NCBI RefSeq assembly: GCF_011751745.2 | Contig: NZ_CP061170.1 | Span: forward strand, 1,302,001 to 1,366,000 | Length of the DNA stretch: 64,000 nucleotides | From: Paramicrobacterium fandaimingii | Lineage (GTDB): Bacteria > Actinomycetota > Actinomycetes > Actinomycetales > Microbacteriaceae | Reading direction: 5' to 3' | In this document: piece by piece, positions 46,747 through 55,741 of the stretch | How positions within the stretch are numbered: position 1 is the stretch's first letter | Layout of the letters: each line of letters begins with the position of its first letter | Made by a program: the position numbers and the translations under genes | The notes under the pieces: generated by a model | Database searches by the model: none | Told to the model about the DNA's origin: nothing | Seen by the model: only the letters and a program-made list of their open reading frames with translations

Positions 46747-47883
46747 GTGACTCGGACACTGCCTGACTACCCCTGGGACACGCTTGTTCCGTACCGGGAG
46801 AAGGCGGCAGAGCACCCGGGAGGAGTCGTTGACCTGTCGATCGGCTCTCCCGTCGACCCGACGCCGGAGATCGTGCGCAGGGCCCTCACCGATGCGACAG
46901 ACGCCCATGCGTACCCGACGACAGTTGGCACAGCCGAACTCAGGCAGGCGATCATCGAGTGGTACGCGAGGCGCCGACACGTGCCGGATCTCGAAGACCG
47001 CAATGTGCTGCCGACGATCGGCTCAAAGGAGCTCGTCGCTCTGCTGCCGTTTCTGCTCGGACTCAGCACGGGCGACGTCGTCGTGCACCCCACAGCCGCG
47101 TACCCGAGCTACGCCATCGGCGCAGCGCTCTGCGACGCGACAGCCCTTGCCGCAGACGACCCGGCAGAGTGGCCAGACGAAACACGGCTGATCTGGCTGA
47201 ACTCGCCAGGCAACCCAGATGGCCGCGTGCACAGCATCGAGCATCTGAGAGCGGCCGTCGCCCGAGCCCGCGAGCTCGACGCGGTCATTGTGAACGACGA
47301 ATGCTACGCCGAACTCGGGTGGGAAGAACCCTGGGCGACCGAGCCAACGCCGTGCATTCTCGACAGGCGCGTGACAGACGGCAACCGCCGCGGCATCCTC
47401 TCGATCTATTCGCTGAGCAAACAGTCGAACATGGCGGGCTACCGCGCCGCGTTCGCTGCGGGCTGCGGAGGAGTGATCGCGTCGCTGACCACCGTGCGCA
47501 AGCACGCGGGGCTGATGGTTCCCGCACCGCTTCAGCACGCGATGACCGTCGCTCTGCGCGACGACGAGCACGTTGCCCGGCAGAAGGCGCTTTACCGACG
47601 CCGGCGCGGTGTGCTCGCACCCGCTCTCACCGACGCCGGGTTTCGCATCGAGAGAAGCGAGGCCGGGCTGTACCTGTGGGTCACCGAAGGGCGCGACGCC
47701 TGGGAGAGCATCGACAGGCTTGCGGGCTTGGGCATCATCGGCGGACCGGGGCACTTCTACGGTGACCACTACCCGGACTTCGTGCGGCTCTCGCTCACGG
47801 CGTCGGACGAGCGGATCGACGAGGGGGCGGCGCGGCTGCGGGCCGCAGCATCCGGTGGAGGAACCCTCCAAGCACGGCAGTGA
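46747..47883 (+). CDS. dapC: Succinyldiaminopimelate transaminase
   Basis: PLP aminotransferase of class I fold making N-succinyl-L,L-diaminopimelate in the succinylase branch of lysine and cell-wall synthesis. It has 378 residues with IGSPVDPTPE near the start, PTAAYPSYAIG, NSPGNPDG, NDECYAELGW and the PLP lysine in SLSKQSNMAGYR. GTG 46747, seven bases after fdxA, implies co-transcription. dapD and dapE of the same branch lie 5 kb downstream. Confidence 0.92.
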   Translation: MTRTLPDYPWDTLVPYREKAAEHPGGVVDLSIGSPVDPTPEIVRRALTDATDAHAYPTTVGTAELRQAIIEWYARRRHVPDLEDRNVLPTIGSKELVALLPFLLGLSTGDVVVHPTAAYPSYAIGAALCDATALAADDPAEWPDETRLIWLNSPGNPDGRVHSIEHLRAAVARARELDAVIVNDECYAELGWEEPWATEPTPCILDRRVTDGNRRGILSIYSLSKQSNMAGYRAAFAAGCGGVIASLTTVRKHAGLMVPAPLQHAMTVALRDDEHVARQKALYRRRRGVLAPALTDAGFRIERSEAGLYLWVTEGRDAWESIDRLAGLGIIGGPGHFYGDHYPDFVRLSLTASDERIDEGAARLRAAASGGGTLQARQ

Positions 47884-47896
47884 ACCATTGTCGATT

Positions 47897-47926
47897 GTGA
47901 CAGAAGCCGGTTTGCACGATTAGGCT
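47897..47926 (+). promoter_or_regulatory. Promoter of gltA
   Basis: GTGACA (47897-47902), 18-base spacer and TAGGCT (47921-47926). Start site expected near 47933, giving a leader of about 75 bases to the citrate synthase GTG. Confidence 0.45.
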
Positions 47927-48006
47927 GTAGGGGAGTGCTTCGCGCCGACACCACGTGCGCCGCACACTCTCACTGACTTGTGACAGACATGCAAAAAGGA
48001 GGCGCC

Positions 48007-49314
48007 GTGGGCGACGTCGGACACCAGACGGATGACCAGGCACGCAAGGCGACACTGACGTTTCCGGGCGGTATGGCAGAGCTGCCGTACGTCGGCGCGA
48101 CGAGCGGGGCGTCGAGTCTTGACCTCTCGACGCTGACGAGACAGTCAGGCCTGACAACCCTCGATTACGGCTTCGTCAACACGGCGTCAACAAAATCGCG
48201 CATCACGTACATCGATGGCGACCAGGGAATTCTGCGTTACCGCGGGTACCCGATTGACCAGCTTGCAGCGAACTCGACGTACCTCGAGGTGGCGTGGCTG
48301 CTGATTCACGGCGAACTTCCGACAGCAGACGAGCTCGCCGACTTCGACGAGCGTGTGCGTCGCCACACTCTGCTGCACGAAGACCTCAAGCACTTCTTCT
48401 CGGCGCTGCCGCATACGGCGCACCCGATGTCGGTGCTCTCGAGTGCGCTGAGCGCCCTCTCGACCTACTATGAGAACGGGCTCGACCCGAAAGACCCGGA
48501 GCACGTCGAGATGACGACGATCCGGCTTCTCGCCAAGCTGCCGGTCATCGCCGCCTACGCGCACAAGAAATCGCAGGGACAGGCGTTTCTCTACCCCGAC
48601 AATAACCTGAGCTTCGTCGACAACTTCCTTCGTCTCAACTTCGGCAACATGGCCGAGGACTACGAGGTGAACCCCGTGCTGTCGCAGGCGCTCGAGCGGC
48701 TGCTGATTCTGCACGAGGATCACGAGCAGAACGCCTCGACGTCGACCGTTCGCCTCGTCGGATCGACGGGTGCGAACCTCTATGCATCGATCTCTGCGGG
48801 GATCAACGCGCTATCTGGGCCGTTGCACGGCGGAGCGAACGAGGCGGTTCTCGAGATGCTCGGCCAGATCCGCGACTCGGGCGAGGGCGTGAGGCGCTTC
48901 GTCGAGCGTGTCAAGAACAAGGAAGACGGCGTGAAGCTCATGGGCTTCGGGCACCGTGTCTACAAGAACTACGACCCGCGTGCGCGCATTGTGAAGGAAT
49001 CGGCGAACGCCGTGCTCGATTCGCTCGGCATCACCGATCCGCTGCTCGACCTCGCGCAGGAACTCGAGCAGATCGCGCTCGAAGACGACTACTTCAAAGA
49101 GCGGCGCCTCTACCCGAACGTGGACTTCTACACGGGCGTCATCTACAAGGCGATGGGGTTTCCAACGCGCATGTTCACCGTGTTGTTCGCGATCGGTCGT
49201 CTGCCTGGCTGGATCGCCCACTGGCGCGAGATGAGCCTCGACCCCCAGACCAAGATCGGCCGGCCGCAGCAGCTCTACATCGGTGAAGGCGAGCGGCAGT
49301 ACCCGCAGGGTTGA
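48007..49314 (+). CDS. gltA: Citrate synthase
   Basis: Condenses acetyl-CoA and oxaloacetate. It has 435 residues of the type II (hexameric, Gram-negative-like) enzyme: DGDQGILRYRGYPIDQLA, PLHGGANEAVLEML (catalytic His), KLMGFGHRVYKNYDPRA (second His) and WREMSLDPQTKIGRPQQLY. GTG 48007 has AAAAGGAGG upstream; the frame is open to GTG 47980 but that start has no ribosome site. It stands alone, with an inverted repeat after it. Confidence 0.96.
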   Translation: MGDVGHQTDDQARKATLTFPGGMAELPYVGATSGASSLDLSTLTRQSGLTTLDYGFVNTASTKSRITYIDGDQGILRYRGYPIDQLAANSTYLEVAWLLIHGELPTADELADFDERVRRHTLLHEDLKHFFSALPHTAHPMSVLSSALSALSTYYENGLDPKDPEHVEMTTIRLLAKLPVIAAYAHKKSQGQAFLYPDNNLSFVDNFLRLNFGNMAEDYEVNPVLSQALERLLILHEDHEQNASTSTVRLVGSTGANLYASISAGINALSGPLHGGANEAVLEMLGQIRDSGEGVRRFVERVKNKEDGVKLMGFGHRVYKNYDPRARIVKESANAVLDSLGITDPLLDLAQELEQIALEDDYFKERRLYPNVDFYTGVIYKAMGFPTRMFTVLFAIGRLPGWIAHWREMSLDPQTKIGRPQQLYIGEGERQYPQG

Positions 49315-49352
49315 GGTGCTGGCGCTGATGCGCCCTGTGCGGCGCCTCATAC

Positions 49353-49417
49353 TGAGATGCCACGAACTGTCGGCAATGCGCGGTGCATATGCGACGTTTC
49401 TTGGCATCTCACTTTTT
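49353..49417 (+). terminator. Long-loop inverted repeat after gltA
   Basis: TGAGATGCCA (49353-49362) and TGGCATCTCA (49402-49411) are perfectly complementary 10-bp arms, with GAA/TTC continuing inside past a mismatch, separated by 39 bases and followed by CTTTTTC (49412-49418). A separate small hairpin GGCGC-TGAT-GCGCC is at 49321-49334. Probably the gltA terminator; the unusually long loop is odd. Confidence 0.5.
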
Positions 49418-49471
49418 CAGCGCGATGCCCGCAGGAGACCGGCCTGGTGAGGGCCGTGCTCCGTGGCGGCC

Positions 49472-52024
49472 TCAGGACGCCGGTGTGAGCACCAGCGTGT
49501 GCTCTGCGGCATCCGCCCTGGCCTCGGCGGTAAACGCCCAGGGGAGTGTCTCATGCGCGGCCCAAAGCGGCGTCTGGTCGACGTAGTTGGGGTGAAACGC
49601 GTGCCCCGAAGAGCCCGTGAGGTTGATCCACGTTGACGCGTCGAAGTCAGACATGTCGATCACCTGGCGCATCGACGGCACCCAGTTGACCTCGTACCCT
49701 TGTGCGGCGTCCCAGCCGTTCGCATTGACGACGCTTGATCCGCCTCCCACCGAGTACGGCCCTCGATTGAAGATCTTCTCGACAGGTGCGATTCCCGACT
49801 CACCGAGGCTTGCATTGCGCACAGTGAGCGTGTGGATGCTGCCCCACTCCCACGCGTGAGGGTCATCTCCCATGAGGTCGACGGCTTCGTCCCACGCGGA
49901 GTCCATCGCCCGGGCCAAGGCTTCGTCGCGCGTGGACACGGTGTCATCGCTCCACCACGCCGACTGGCTGAGGGGGAGCAGGTTCGAGACGACCTGGAAC
50001 CACCGCGCGCTGCCCTGTGGGGCCTGCGTCTTCGGCAGCTTGGGGGCGAAGACCTCCGCAAGCAGGTTCTTCCAGACGATATTGAAATAGGCGGATGCTG
50101 CGCTGTCGACGTCGTCTGAGTAGTCCCAGTCTTCGAGGAGGGCGCGTGCCTGCAGCGTATGCTCGCTCGGCGTTGCGTCGAGAAGATATGGAACGAGCAC
50201 TTCGGCGATCGCATTGTGGTTGTCTGCCTGAATGTCAGACATGTCTTTAGAGGTGATCGGTGTGCCCTCGTCGATGAGATCTGTGAGGCGTTCCGTGATG
50301 CGCTCGGCGCGGTAGCCGGCATCCCAATCCGTCGTGATGAATGCCGGATAGTCGGGGCCGACGGCGGCGTTGTTCGCCGTGACGATGTAGCCGCTCGCGG
50401 GATTGTATTCGCTGGGCAGCTGATCGAAGTCGAGGTAGCCGCTCCAGCCGTTGTCGCTCGTCCAGCCGGGCAGCGGCACTGTGCCGTTCCCCGCCTTGCG
50501 CACGGGAACGAGACCGGGAGCTTGGTAGCCGATGTTGCCGTCGGTGTCGGCATAGATGAGGTTCTGACTCGGCACGTCGAAGAGCTGTGCGGCCTCGCGG
50601 AAGGAGTCCCAGTCTGTTGCCGAGTTCATGGCGAAGACGGCCCGCGGCGTGTTTCCCGGTGTGAGGGCCGTCCATTGCAGCGAAACGGCAAGGCTTTCGC
50701 CCTCTGCGGGCTCGACGCGATTTGCCGCATTGTTGGCGATTGCCGTGTACTCGCCCGTCAGTCCGCTCACGAGCGGCCCGCGCTTCGTTGAGCGGATGGT
50801 GATCTCAACGTCGTCTCCGCCCGCGACCGAGATTGACTCGGTGTGCACATCGAGGGGAACGTCCTTGCCGTCGAGACGGTATGTTCCCTCTTGCGTGTCG
50901 ACCTTCTCGATGTAGAGGTCGGCGACGTCGGGGCCAAGGTTGGTGAAGCCCCAGGCGATCTGCTGGTTGTGTCCGATGATGACGCCGGGGAGCCCAGAGA
51001 AGGTGAAGCCGGCTACGTCGAACGGGCACTCATCTGAGACTGTCGAACAGTGAAGACCCATCTGGTACCAGACGGAGGGCATTGCGGGCCCCAGGTGCGG
51101 GTCGTTGGCGAGGAGCGGCTCACCCGTTGCCGTGTGCTCACCCGAGACGACCCACGAGTTTGAGCCGATGTCGCTTCCCGCGTCACCGAGAAGCGTCGGC
51201 ATGCCGTGCAGAAGATCAGAGAGCTTCTGAAGTTGAGGGGCGACGGAATCGAGCGCCTCCGGATCTGCGGCAGCATCCTGATTCTTTTCGGAGCGCGACG
51301 TGATGCTCTGCACGCTCGGCTCCGTGACGATCGTCGGGTGCGTGTCGTACGGGTATGTCGGGAAGAGCTTGGAGATCTGATTCGAGCTCAGCGTTGTGGC
51401 GAGGATCGACCTGTCGATCTCCTGCTCAAGGTTCGACCGCAGATCCCACGCCATCGCCTTCAACCAGGCGACGCTGTCTGCCGGCGTCCATGGTTCGGGC
51501 GAATAGTTCGGGTTCTGAAAGCCAAGAACGGCATACTCGAGCGAGACGTCGGCTCCCGAGTGCGTATCGAGGTACGCATTCACCCCGTCGGCGTAAGCCT
51601 CGTAGTAGGCGCGAGACGTGTCATCGAGCGCCTCCACCTCTTTCTCAGCCACAGCGCGCCAGCCGAGCGTGCGAATGAACGTATCGGTTCCCACCTGACT
51701 CTCGCCGAACATCTCACTGAGCCTGCCCGACGTCACGTGACGACGAAAGTCCATCTCCCAGAAGCGATCCTGCGCTTGCACATACCCCTGCGCGAGAAAC
51801 AGATCGTGCGGGGTGTCCGCCGTGATCTGCGGAATGCCCTGTGCGTCGCGCGTGACCGTCACATCGCTCTCGATGCCGGGAATCTCGATCGTTCCCTCCG
51901 TCGTCGGGAAGGAGCGTTGAACCGTCCAGAACGCCAGCCCGGCGCCGATCAGCCCGACGACAAGCAGCACGACGAGAATCCAGAGAAACACCCGACCGAT
52001 GCTGCGGGAGAGAGAATGAGCCAC
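49472..52024 (-). CDS. Penicillin acylase family protein (Ntn hydrolase)
   Basis: 850 residues with an N-terminal membrane anchor (about 12-35) and then the penicillin G acylase fold. The autocatalytic site is DIGSNSWVV, giving Ser288 as the new N-terminal nucleophile after cleavage, so residues 36-287 form the alpha chain plus spacer and 288-850 the beta chain. GVIIGHNQQIAWGFTN and the C-terminal HAFHPNYVDQTPLW are family motifs. GTG 52024 has AAGGAG upstream. Substrates in this family include beta-lactams and N-acyl-homoserine lactones; the physiological one cannot be told. Confidence 0.92.
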   Translation of the reverse strand: MAHSLSRSIGRVFLWILVVLLVVGLIGAGLAFWTVQRSFPTTEGTIEIPGIESDVTVTRDAQGIPQITADTPHDLFLAQGYVQAQDRFWEMDFRRHVTSGRLSEMFGESQVGTDTFIRTLGWRAVAEKEVEALDDTSRAYYEAYADGVNAYLDTHSGADVSLEYAVLGFQNPNYSPEPWTPADSVAWLKAMAWDLRSNLEQEIDRSILATTLSSNQISKLFPTYPYDTHPTIVTEPSVQSITSRSEKNQDAAADPEALDSVAPQLQKLSDLLHGMPTLLGDAGSDIGSNSWVVSGEHTATGEPLLANDPHLGPAMPSVWYQMGLHCSTVSDECPFDVAGFTFSGLPGVIIGHNQQIAWGFTNLGPDVADLYIEKVDTQEGTYRLDGKDVPLDVHTESISVAGGDDVEITIRSTKRGPLVSGLTGEYTAIANNAANRVEPAEGESLAVSLQWTALTPGNTPRAVFAMNSATDWDSFREAAQLFDVPSQNLIYADTDGNIGYQAPGLVPVRKAGNGTVPLPGWTSDNGWSGYLDFDQLPSEYNPASGYIVTANNAAVGPDYPAFITTDWDAGYRAERITERLTDLIDEGTPITSKDMSDIQADNHNAIAEVLVPYLLDATPSEHTLQARALLEDWDYSDDVDSAASAYFNIVWKNLLAEVFAPKLPKTQAPQGSARWFQVVSNLLPLSQSAWWSDDTVSTRDEALARAMDSAWDEAVDLMGDDPHAWEWGSIHTLTVRNASLGESGIAPVEKIFNRGPYSVGGGSSVVNANGWDAAQGYEVNWVPSMRQVIDMSDFDASTWINLTGSSGHAFHPNYVDQTPLWAAHETLPWAFTAEARADAAEHTLVLTPAS

Positions 52025-52081
52025 GGTGCTCCTTGAGGTGTTTGGCTGACGGGCTTCGCGCGGACTGCGCGAAACGGGAGA

Positions 52082-53044
52082 TTAGACGTGCAGTGTTTCG
52101 TTGAGAGTGACGCCCGACCCCGAGCGGGGAAGGACTTCCACGGCGCCCGAGACGGAATTGCGGCGGAACAGCAGGCCGGCGACGCCGCTCAGTTCCACGG
52201 CCTTCACCGAGCGCCTCTCTGAGGTCGCGGGGTTGATCACTGTCACTTTCGTGCCCGCGGTGACGTAGAGCCCCGCCTCGACGACAGCGTCGTCGCCGAT
52301 GGAGATGCCGATGCCCGAGTTGGCGCCGAGGAGGGCGCGCTCGCCGATCGTGATGCGCTGAGATCCGCCGCCCGAGAGCGTGCCCATCACCGAAGCGCCA
52401 CCTCCGATATCGCTGCCGTCGCCGACGATGACTCCCTGTGAGATGCGTCCCTCGACCATGGAGGAGCCGAGCGTTCCGGCGTTGTAATTGACGAAGCCCT
52501 CGTGCATCACCGTCGTTCCCGGTGCGAGGTGGGCGCCGAGACGCACCCGAGAAGCATCGCCGATGCGCACGCGAGCGGGCAGAACGTAGTCGGTCAGGCG
52601 CGGGAACTTGTCGAGGCTCACCGCGTGAATGCCCTGCCGCAGCAGAGCGGGCCGCATGCGCTCGAAGTCGGTCGGCAGCACCGGCCCGGCGTTGGTCCAC
52701 ACGACAATGGGCAGGTGAGCGAAGATGCCCTCAAGCGAGATTGTGTTGGGCTGCACAAGCAGATGCGAAAGAAGATGAAGCCGCAAATACGCGTCAGACG
52801 TGCTCTGCACGGGCTGGACGAGATCAATTTCGACGGTCACGATGTCGACGGTGACAGCACGGCGCGGGTCGGGAACGGCGAGCTGCTCGATGTCGGCCGG
52901 TGCAATCCACTTCTCACGATCCGTGGGAATGGAACCCAGCTGGGGGGAGGGAAACCATGTGTCGAGCACCGTCCCGTCTGCGGCGACGGTGGCAAGGCCG
53001 TAGCCCCACGCAGCTGTGGGAGTTTCGTGTGAAGCAGTGGTCAT
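52082..53044 (-). CDS. dapD: Tetrahydrodipicolinate N-succinyltransferase
   Basis: Adds succinyl from succinyl-CoA to tetrahydrodipicolinate in the lysine/diaminopimelate pathway. It has 320 residues with the left-handed beta-helix C-terminus ([52 protein letters not shown]), the actinobacterial subtype of DapD. ATG 53044 is preferred over GTG 53050; it lies seven bases after TAACCT (53057-53052, minus strand) with no Shine-Dalgarno. Divergent from dapE across 76 bases. Confidence 0.93.
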   Translation of the reverse strand: MTTASHETPTAAWGYGLATVAADGTVLDTWFPSPQLGSIPTDREKWIAPADIEQLAVPDPRRAVTVDIVTVEIDLVQPVQSTSDAYLRLHLLSHLLVQPNTISLEGIFAHLPIVVWTNAGPVLPTDFERMRPALLRQGIHAVSLDKFPRLTDYVLPARVRIGDASRVRLGAHLAPGTTVMHEGFVNYNAGTLGSSMVEGRISQGVIVGDGSDIGGGASVMGTLSGGGSQRITIGERALLGANSGIGISIGDDAVVEAGLYVTAGTKVTVINPATSERRSVKAVELSGVAGLLFRRNSVSGAVEVLPRSGSGVTLNETLHV

Positions 53045-53120
53045 GTTCACAAGGTTACCGAAGACGTGGTGGTGCTCGGCATTCCGCTGGGCGGTACTCG
53101 CGCGCCTCTAGACTGAGAGC
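53045..53120. promoter_or_regulatory. Divergent dapD-dapE promoter region
   Basis: 76 bases between the two start codons. TAGACT (53109-53114) is six bases before the dapE ATG and TAACCT (53057-53052, minus strand) is seven before the dapD ATG, so both transcripts should be leaderless and all control must act in this short stretch. Confidence 0.55.
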
Positions 53121-54203
53121 ATGCCCCAACCGGTTCTCGACCTCTCTGCGTCATCCATCGACATCACGCGAGCACTGTGCGATATTCCGTCGGAGTCAGG
53201 CGACGAGAAGCAGATAGCGGATGCCGTCGAAGCCGCCGTTCGTCAGGCCGAGCATCTCGAGGTGATTCGCGACGGTGACACGATCATTGCCCGAACGAAT
53301 CTCGGGCGCGAGCAGCGCGTCGTGATTGCCGGACATCTGGACACGGTTCCGATCACGCACAATGTGCCGTCTCGATTCGAGACAATCGACGGGCGCGAAT
53401 ACCTGTGGGGCCGCGGCACCGTCGACATGAAGGCTGGCGTTGCCGTGCAGCTGAAGCTCGCCGTCGAGCTGTCGAATCCCATTGTCGACCTCACCTGGAT
53501 CTGGTATGACCACGAAGAAGTTGCCGCCGAGCTGAACAGCCTCGGCCGCATTGCGGCGACACGGCCGGAGCTTCTCGACGGTGATTTCGCCATTCTGGGG
53601 GAGCCGACGGCAGCGCAGGTCGAAGGCGGATGCAACGGGAGCCTCCGCGTCGAGCTGCGGGCCTTCGGAACGCGCGCTCACTCCGGTCGCTCGTGGGTTG
53701 GGGTGAATGCCATTCACAAACTCGCTCCGGCGCTCACGGCGCTCGCCGATTATCGGCCCGCAACCGTTGACGTTGACGGCCTCGCGTACAGGGAAGGACT
53801 TAACGCGGTGGGCATCACGGGCGGCATCGCCGGCAATGTGATTCCAGACGAGGGCATGATCCACGTCAACTACCGGTTCGCCCCGGACAAGACGATTGAT
53901 CACGCGCTCGAGCACGTGCGCTCGGTCTTCCCCGACTACGAGATCACCGTTGTGGATCGTGCCGACTCGGCCCGGCCCGGACTCGATGCTCCTCTCGCAC
54001 AGCAGTTTCTCTCGGCCGTCGGGGGAGAGGCGAAGCCGAAGTACGGGTGGACCGACGTTGCTCGATTCTCGGCACTCGGCGTTCCGGCCGTCAACTATGG
54101 GCCGGGCGACGCACTGAAGGCGCACGCCGATGACGAGCGCTGCGCAACCGCAGAGATCACGCAATGTGAGCACGGCTTGAGACGCTGGCTCACCGGCCGG
54201 TGA
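53121..54203 (+). CDS. dapE: Succinyl-diaminopimelate desuccinylase
   Basis: M20 metallopeptidase releasing L,L-diaminopimelate from its N-succinyl form. It has 360 residues. Metal ligands are visible in AGHLDTVPI (His), GRGTVDMKAG (Asp), YDHEEVA (catalytic Glu and ligand), LGEPTAAQVEGGCNGS and the C-terminal YGPGDALKAHADDE (His). The insert domain RAFGTRAHSGRSWVGVNAIHK follows. ATG 53121 is leaderless by the -10 position. Completes the succinylase branch with dapC and dapD. Confidence 0.94.
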   Translation: MPQPVLDLSASSIDITRALCDIPSESGDEKQIADAVEAAVRQAEHLEVIRDGDTIIARTNLGREQRVVIAGHLDTVPITHNVPSRFETIDGREYLWGRGTVDMKAGVAVQLKLAVELSNPIVDLTWIWYDHEEVAAELNSLGRIAATRPELLDGDFAILGEPTAAQVEGGCNGSLRVELRAFGTRAHSGRSWVGVNAIHKLAPALTALADYRPATVDVDGLAYREGLNAVGITGGIAGNVIPDEGMIHVNYRFAPDKTIDHALEHVRSVFPDYEITVVDRADSARPGLDAPLAQQFLSAVGGEAKPKYGWTDVARFSALGVPAVNYGPGDALKAHADDERCATAEITQCEHGLRRWLTGR

Positions 54204-54210
54204 CCGACCG

Positions 54211-55413
54211 GTGACCGTGTCGCCTCTCATCGCTCGGTGGGTGCGCATCCCCGACTGGGGACGTGTGCTGCTCATCTATGGCGCCGCACGACTCATCACA
54301 ACAGCGATGATGCTGTGGTTCGCGGCGAATCAGACGGCGAACCCCTGGACCGGACCCTCGCCGGAGTACCCGGCATTCGCCTCGATCTGGGACGGGCGCT
54401 GGTACCAGATCGTTGCGTTGTCGGGGTACCCGAGTGATCTTCCGATCACAGATGACGGGCACATCGGCGAGAACGCCTGGGCGTTCATGCCCGTCTATCC
54501 GGGAATCGTGCGGATTGTGATGGGCCTGACTCAGCTTCCGTGGGAGATCGCAGCACTCGTCGTCTCCGTGCCCTGCGGCTTCGGAGCCGCTCTCGTGTTC
54601 TACCGGCTGATGCGCGAGGTGCTCGACCGCCGCACCGCTCTCTTCTCGGTCGTGCTGTTCTCCGTCTCGCCCGTCTCGCCGATTCTGCAGGTGGCGTATG
54701 CCGAATCGCTGTATCTGCTGCTGCTTGGCCTTGCCCTGTTGCTCGTGCTGAGGCACCGCTACCTCACGGCGATACCGATCATCTGTGTGATGGCGCTGAC
54801 ACGCCCAAGCGGGCTCGCCTTCGCCTTGTTTCTGCTGCTGCACCTCGTGCATCGCATCGCGACGCGATCGCGGCATCCATTCAGCCTCTCGGCATGCGTA
54901 CGGCTGTGCGTGGCCGGCATCGTCAGCGCCATCATGGGGCTCGCGTGGCTGCTCATCGCCTGGGGCGTGACCGGCTCCCTGACGGCGTACACCGATACCG
55001 AGCTTGCCTGGAGGTCGTCGTACGTCGGATACGGCCCGCTCGTTCCGTTTGAACCGTGGATCGACGGTGCCACCTGGTGGTTCGAGCGGTGGTTCGGCGT
55101 CGGCTTCGGCGCCGTCGCACTCGTACCCGTGCTCGCTCTCGTCGTGATCGGACTGCTCAGCAGACCAGCGCGTCGGCTCGGCGTCACCCTTCGACTCTGG
55201 GTCGTCTCGTACCTTGTCTACCTGCTCGCCGTTTTCTTTCCGCAGTCGAGCACGTTTCGACTTCTCGCCCCCATCTTCCCGATCGCCGGCGCGTTCGCTG
55301 TTCCGCGATCGCGTGTCTACCGTTCGGCGGCCGTCGTCGTGAGCCTGGCGCTGCAGTGGGCCTGGCTGTGGGCGTGCTGGCAGGTGAGCGGATACGACTG
55401 GACGCCGCCGTAA
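54211..55413 (+). CDS. Polytopic membrane protein, PIG-V/mannosyltransferase-like
   Basis: 400 residues with about nine to ten membrane segments. Near the start, SIWDGRWYQIVALSGYP is the WDGxWY motif of PIG-V-type and related GT-C glycosyltransferases, with aspartate in the first large loop; AYAESLYLLLLGLALLL and MALTRPSGLAFALFL are further landmarks. Probably a polyprenyl-phosphate sugar transferase acting on lipid or protein at the outer face. The acceptor is unknown. GTG 54211 follows dapE by seven bases. Confidence 0.78.
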   Translation: MTVSPLIARWVRIPDWGRVLLIYGAARLITTAMMLWFAANQTANPWTGPSPEYPAFASIWDGRWYQIVALSGYPSDLPITDDGHIGENAWAFMPVYPGIVRIVMGLTQLPWEIAALVVSVPCGFGAALVFYRLMREVLDRRTALFSVVLFSVSPVSPILQVAYAESLYLLLLGLALLLVLRHRYLTAIPIICVMALTRPSGLAFALFLLLHLVHRIATRSRHPFSLSACVRLCVAGIVSAIMGLAWLLIAWGVTGSLTAYTDTELAWRSSYVGYGPLVPFEPWIDGATWWFERWFGVGFGAVALVPVLALVVIGLLSRPARRLGVTLRLWVVSYLVYLLAVFFPQSSTFRLLAPIFPIAGAFAVPRSRVYRSAAVVVSLALQWAWLWACWQVSGYDWTPP

Positions 55414-55435
55414 TCTGCGTCTGTGTGACAGGGGA

Positions 55436-55465
55436 TTGGCACCGAGTCGGAATTCACGGGATAAT
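55436..55465 (+). promoter_or_regulatory. Promoter of the DUF3117 gene
   Basis: TTGGCA (55436-55441), 18-base spacer, GATAAT (55460-55465), one of the few sites in the window with both boxes recognisable. Start site near 55472, leader about 23 bases with ribosome site AAAGGGGAG. Confidence 0.55.
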
Positions 55466-55494
55466 GGGGTGACACTGCACGAAAGGGGAGCCGA

Positions 55495-55665
55495 ATGGCA
55501 GCAATGAAGCCGAGGACCGGAGATGGGCCTATGGAGGCCGTAAAGGAAGGTCGGCTGATCATTGTCCGTGTGCCGTTGGAAGGGGGCGGACGACTCGTCG
55601 TGTCAGTGAACGACGATGAGGCCAAAGAGCTCCACGACGCACTGGCTGGCGTTGTAGCCAGCTAG
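55495..55665 (+). CDS. DUF3117 family small protein
   Basis: 56 residues beginning MAAMKPRTGDGPMEAVKEGR and ending ALAGVVAS; this is the short, very highly conserved actinobacterial DUF3117 family. A strong ribosome site (GAAAGGGGAG) lies seven bases before ATG 55495, and it has a recognisable promoter and a perfect terminator, so it is a single-gene transcript. Its function is not established. Confidence 0.93.
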   Translation: MAAMKPRTGDGPMEAVKEGRLIIVRVPLEGGGRLVVSVNDDEAKELHDALAGVVAS

Positions 55666-55680
55666 AGGCGGCAAGGCAAC

Positions 55681-55720
55681 GCTGTGGGCGCGCGATCGAA
55701 AGTGATCGCGCGCCCACAGC
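55681..55720. terminator. Perfect hairpin terminator after DUF3117
   Basis: 17-bp perfectly paired arms (55681-55697 and 55704-55720) with loop GAAAGT. Located between the DUF3117 stop and the convergent O-methyltransferase stop at 55742, so it can serve both. Confidence 0.88.
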
Positions 55721-55741
55721 GGTTTCAGGATGCTGGCTGGC

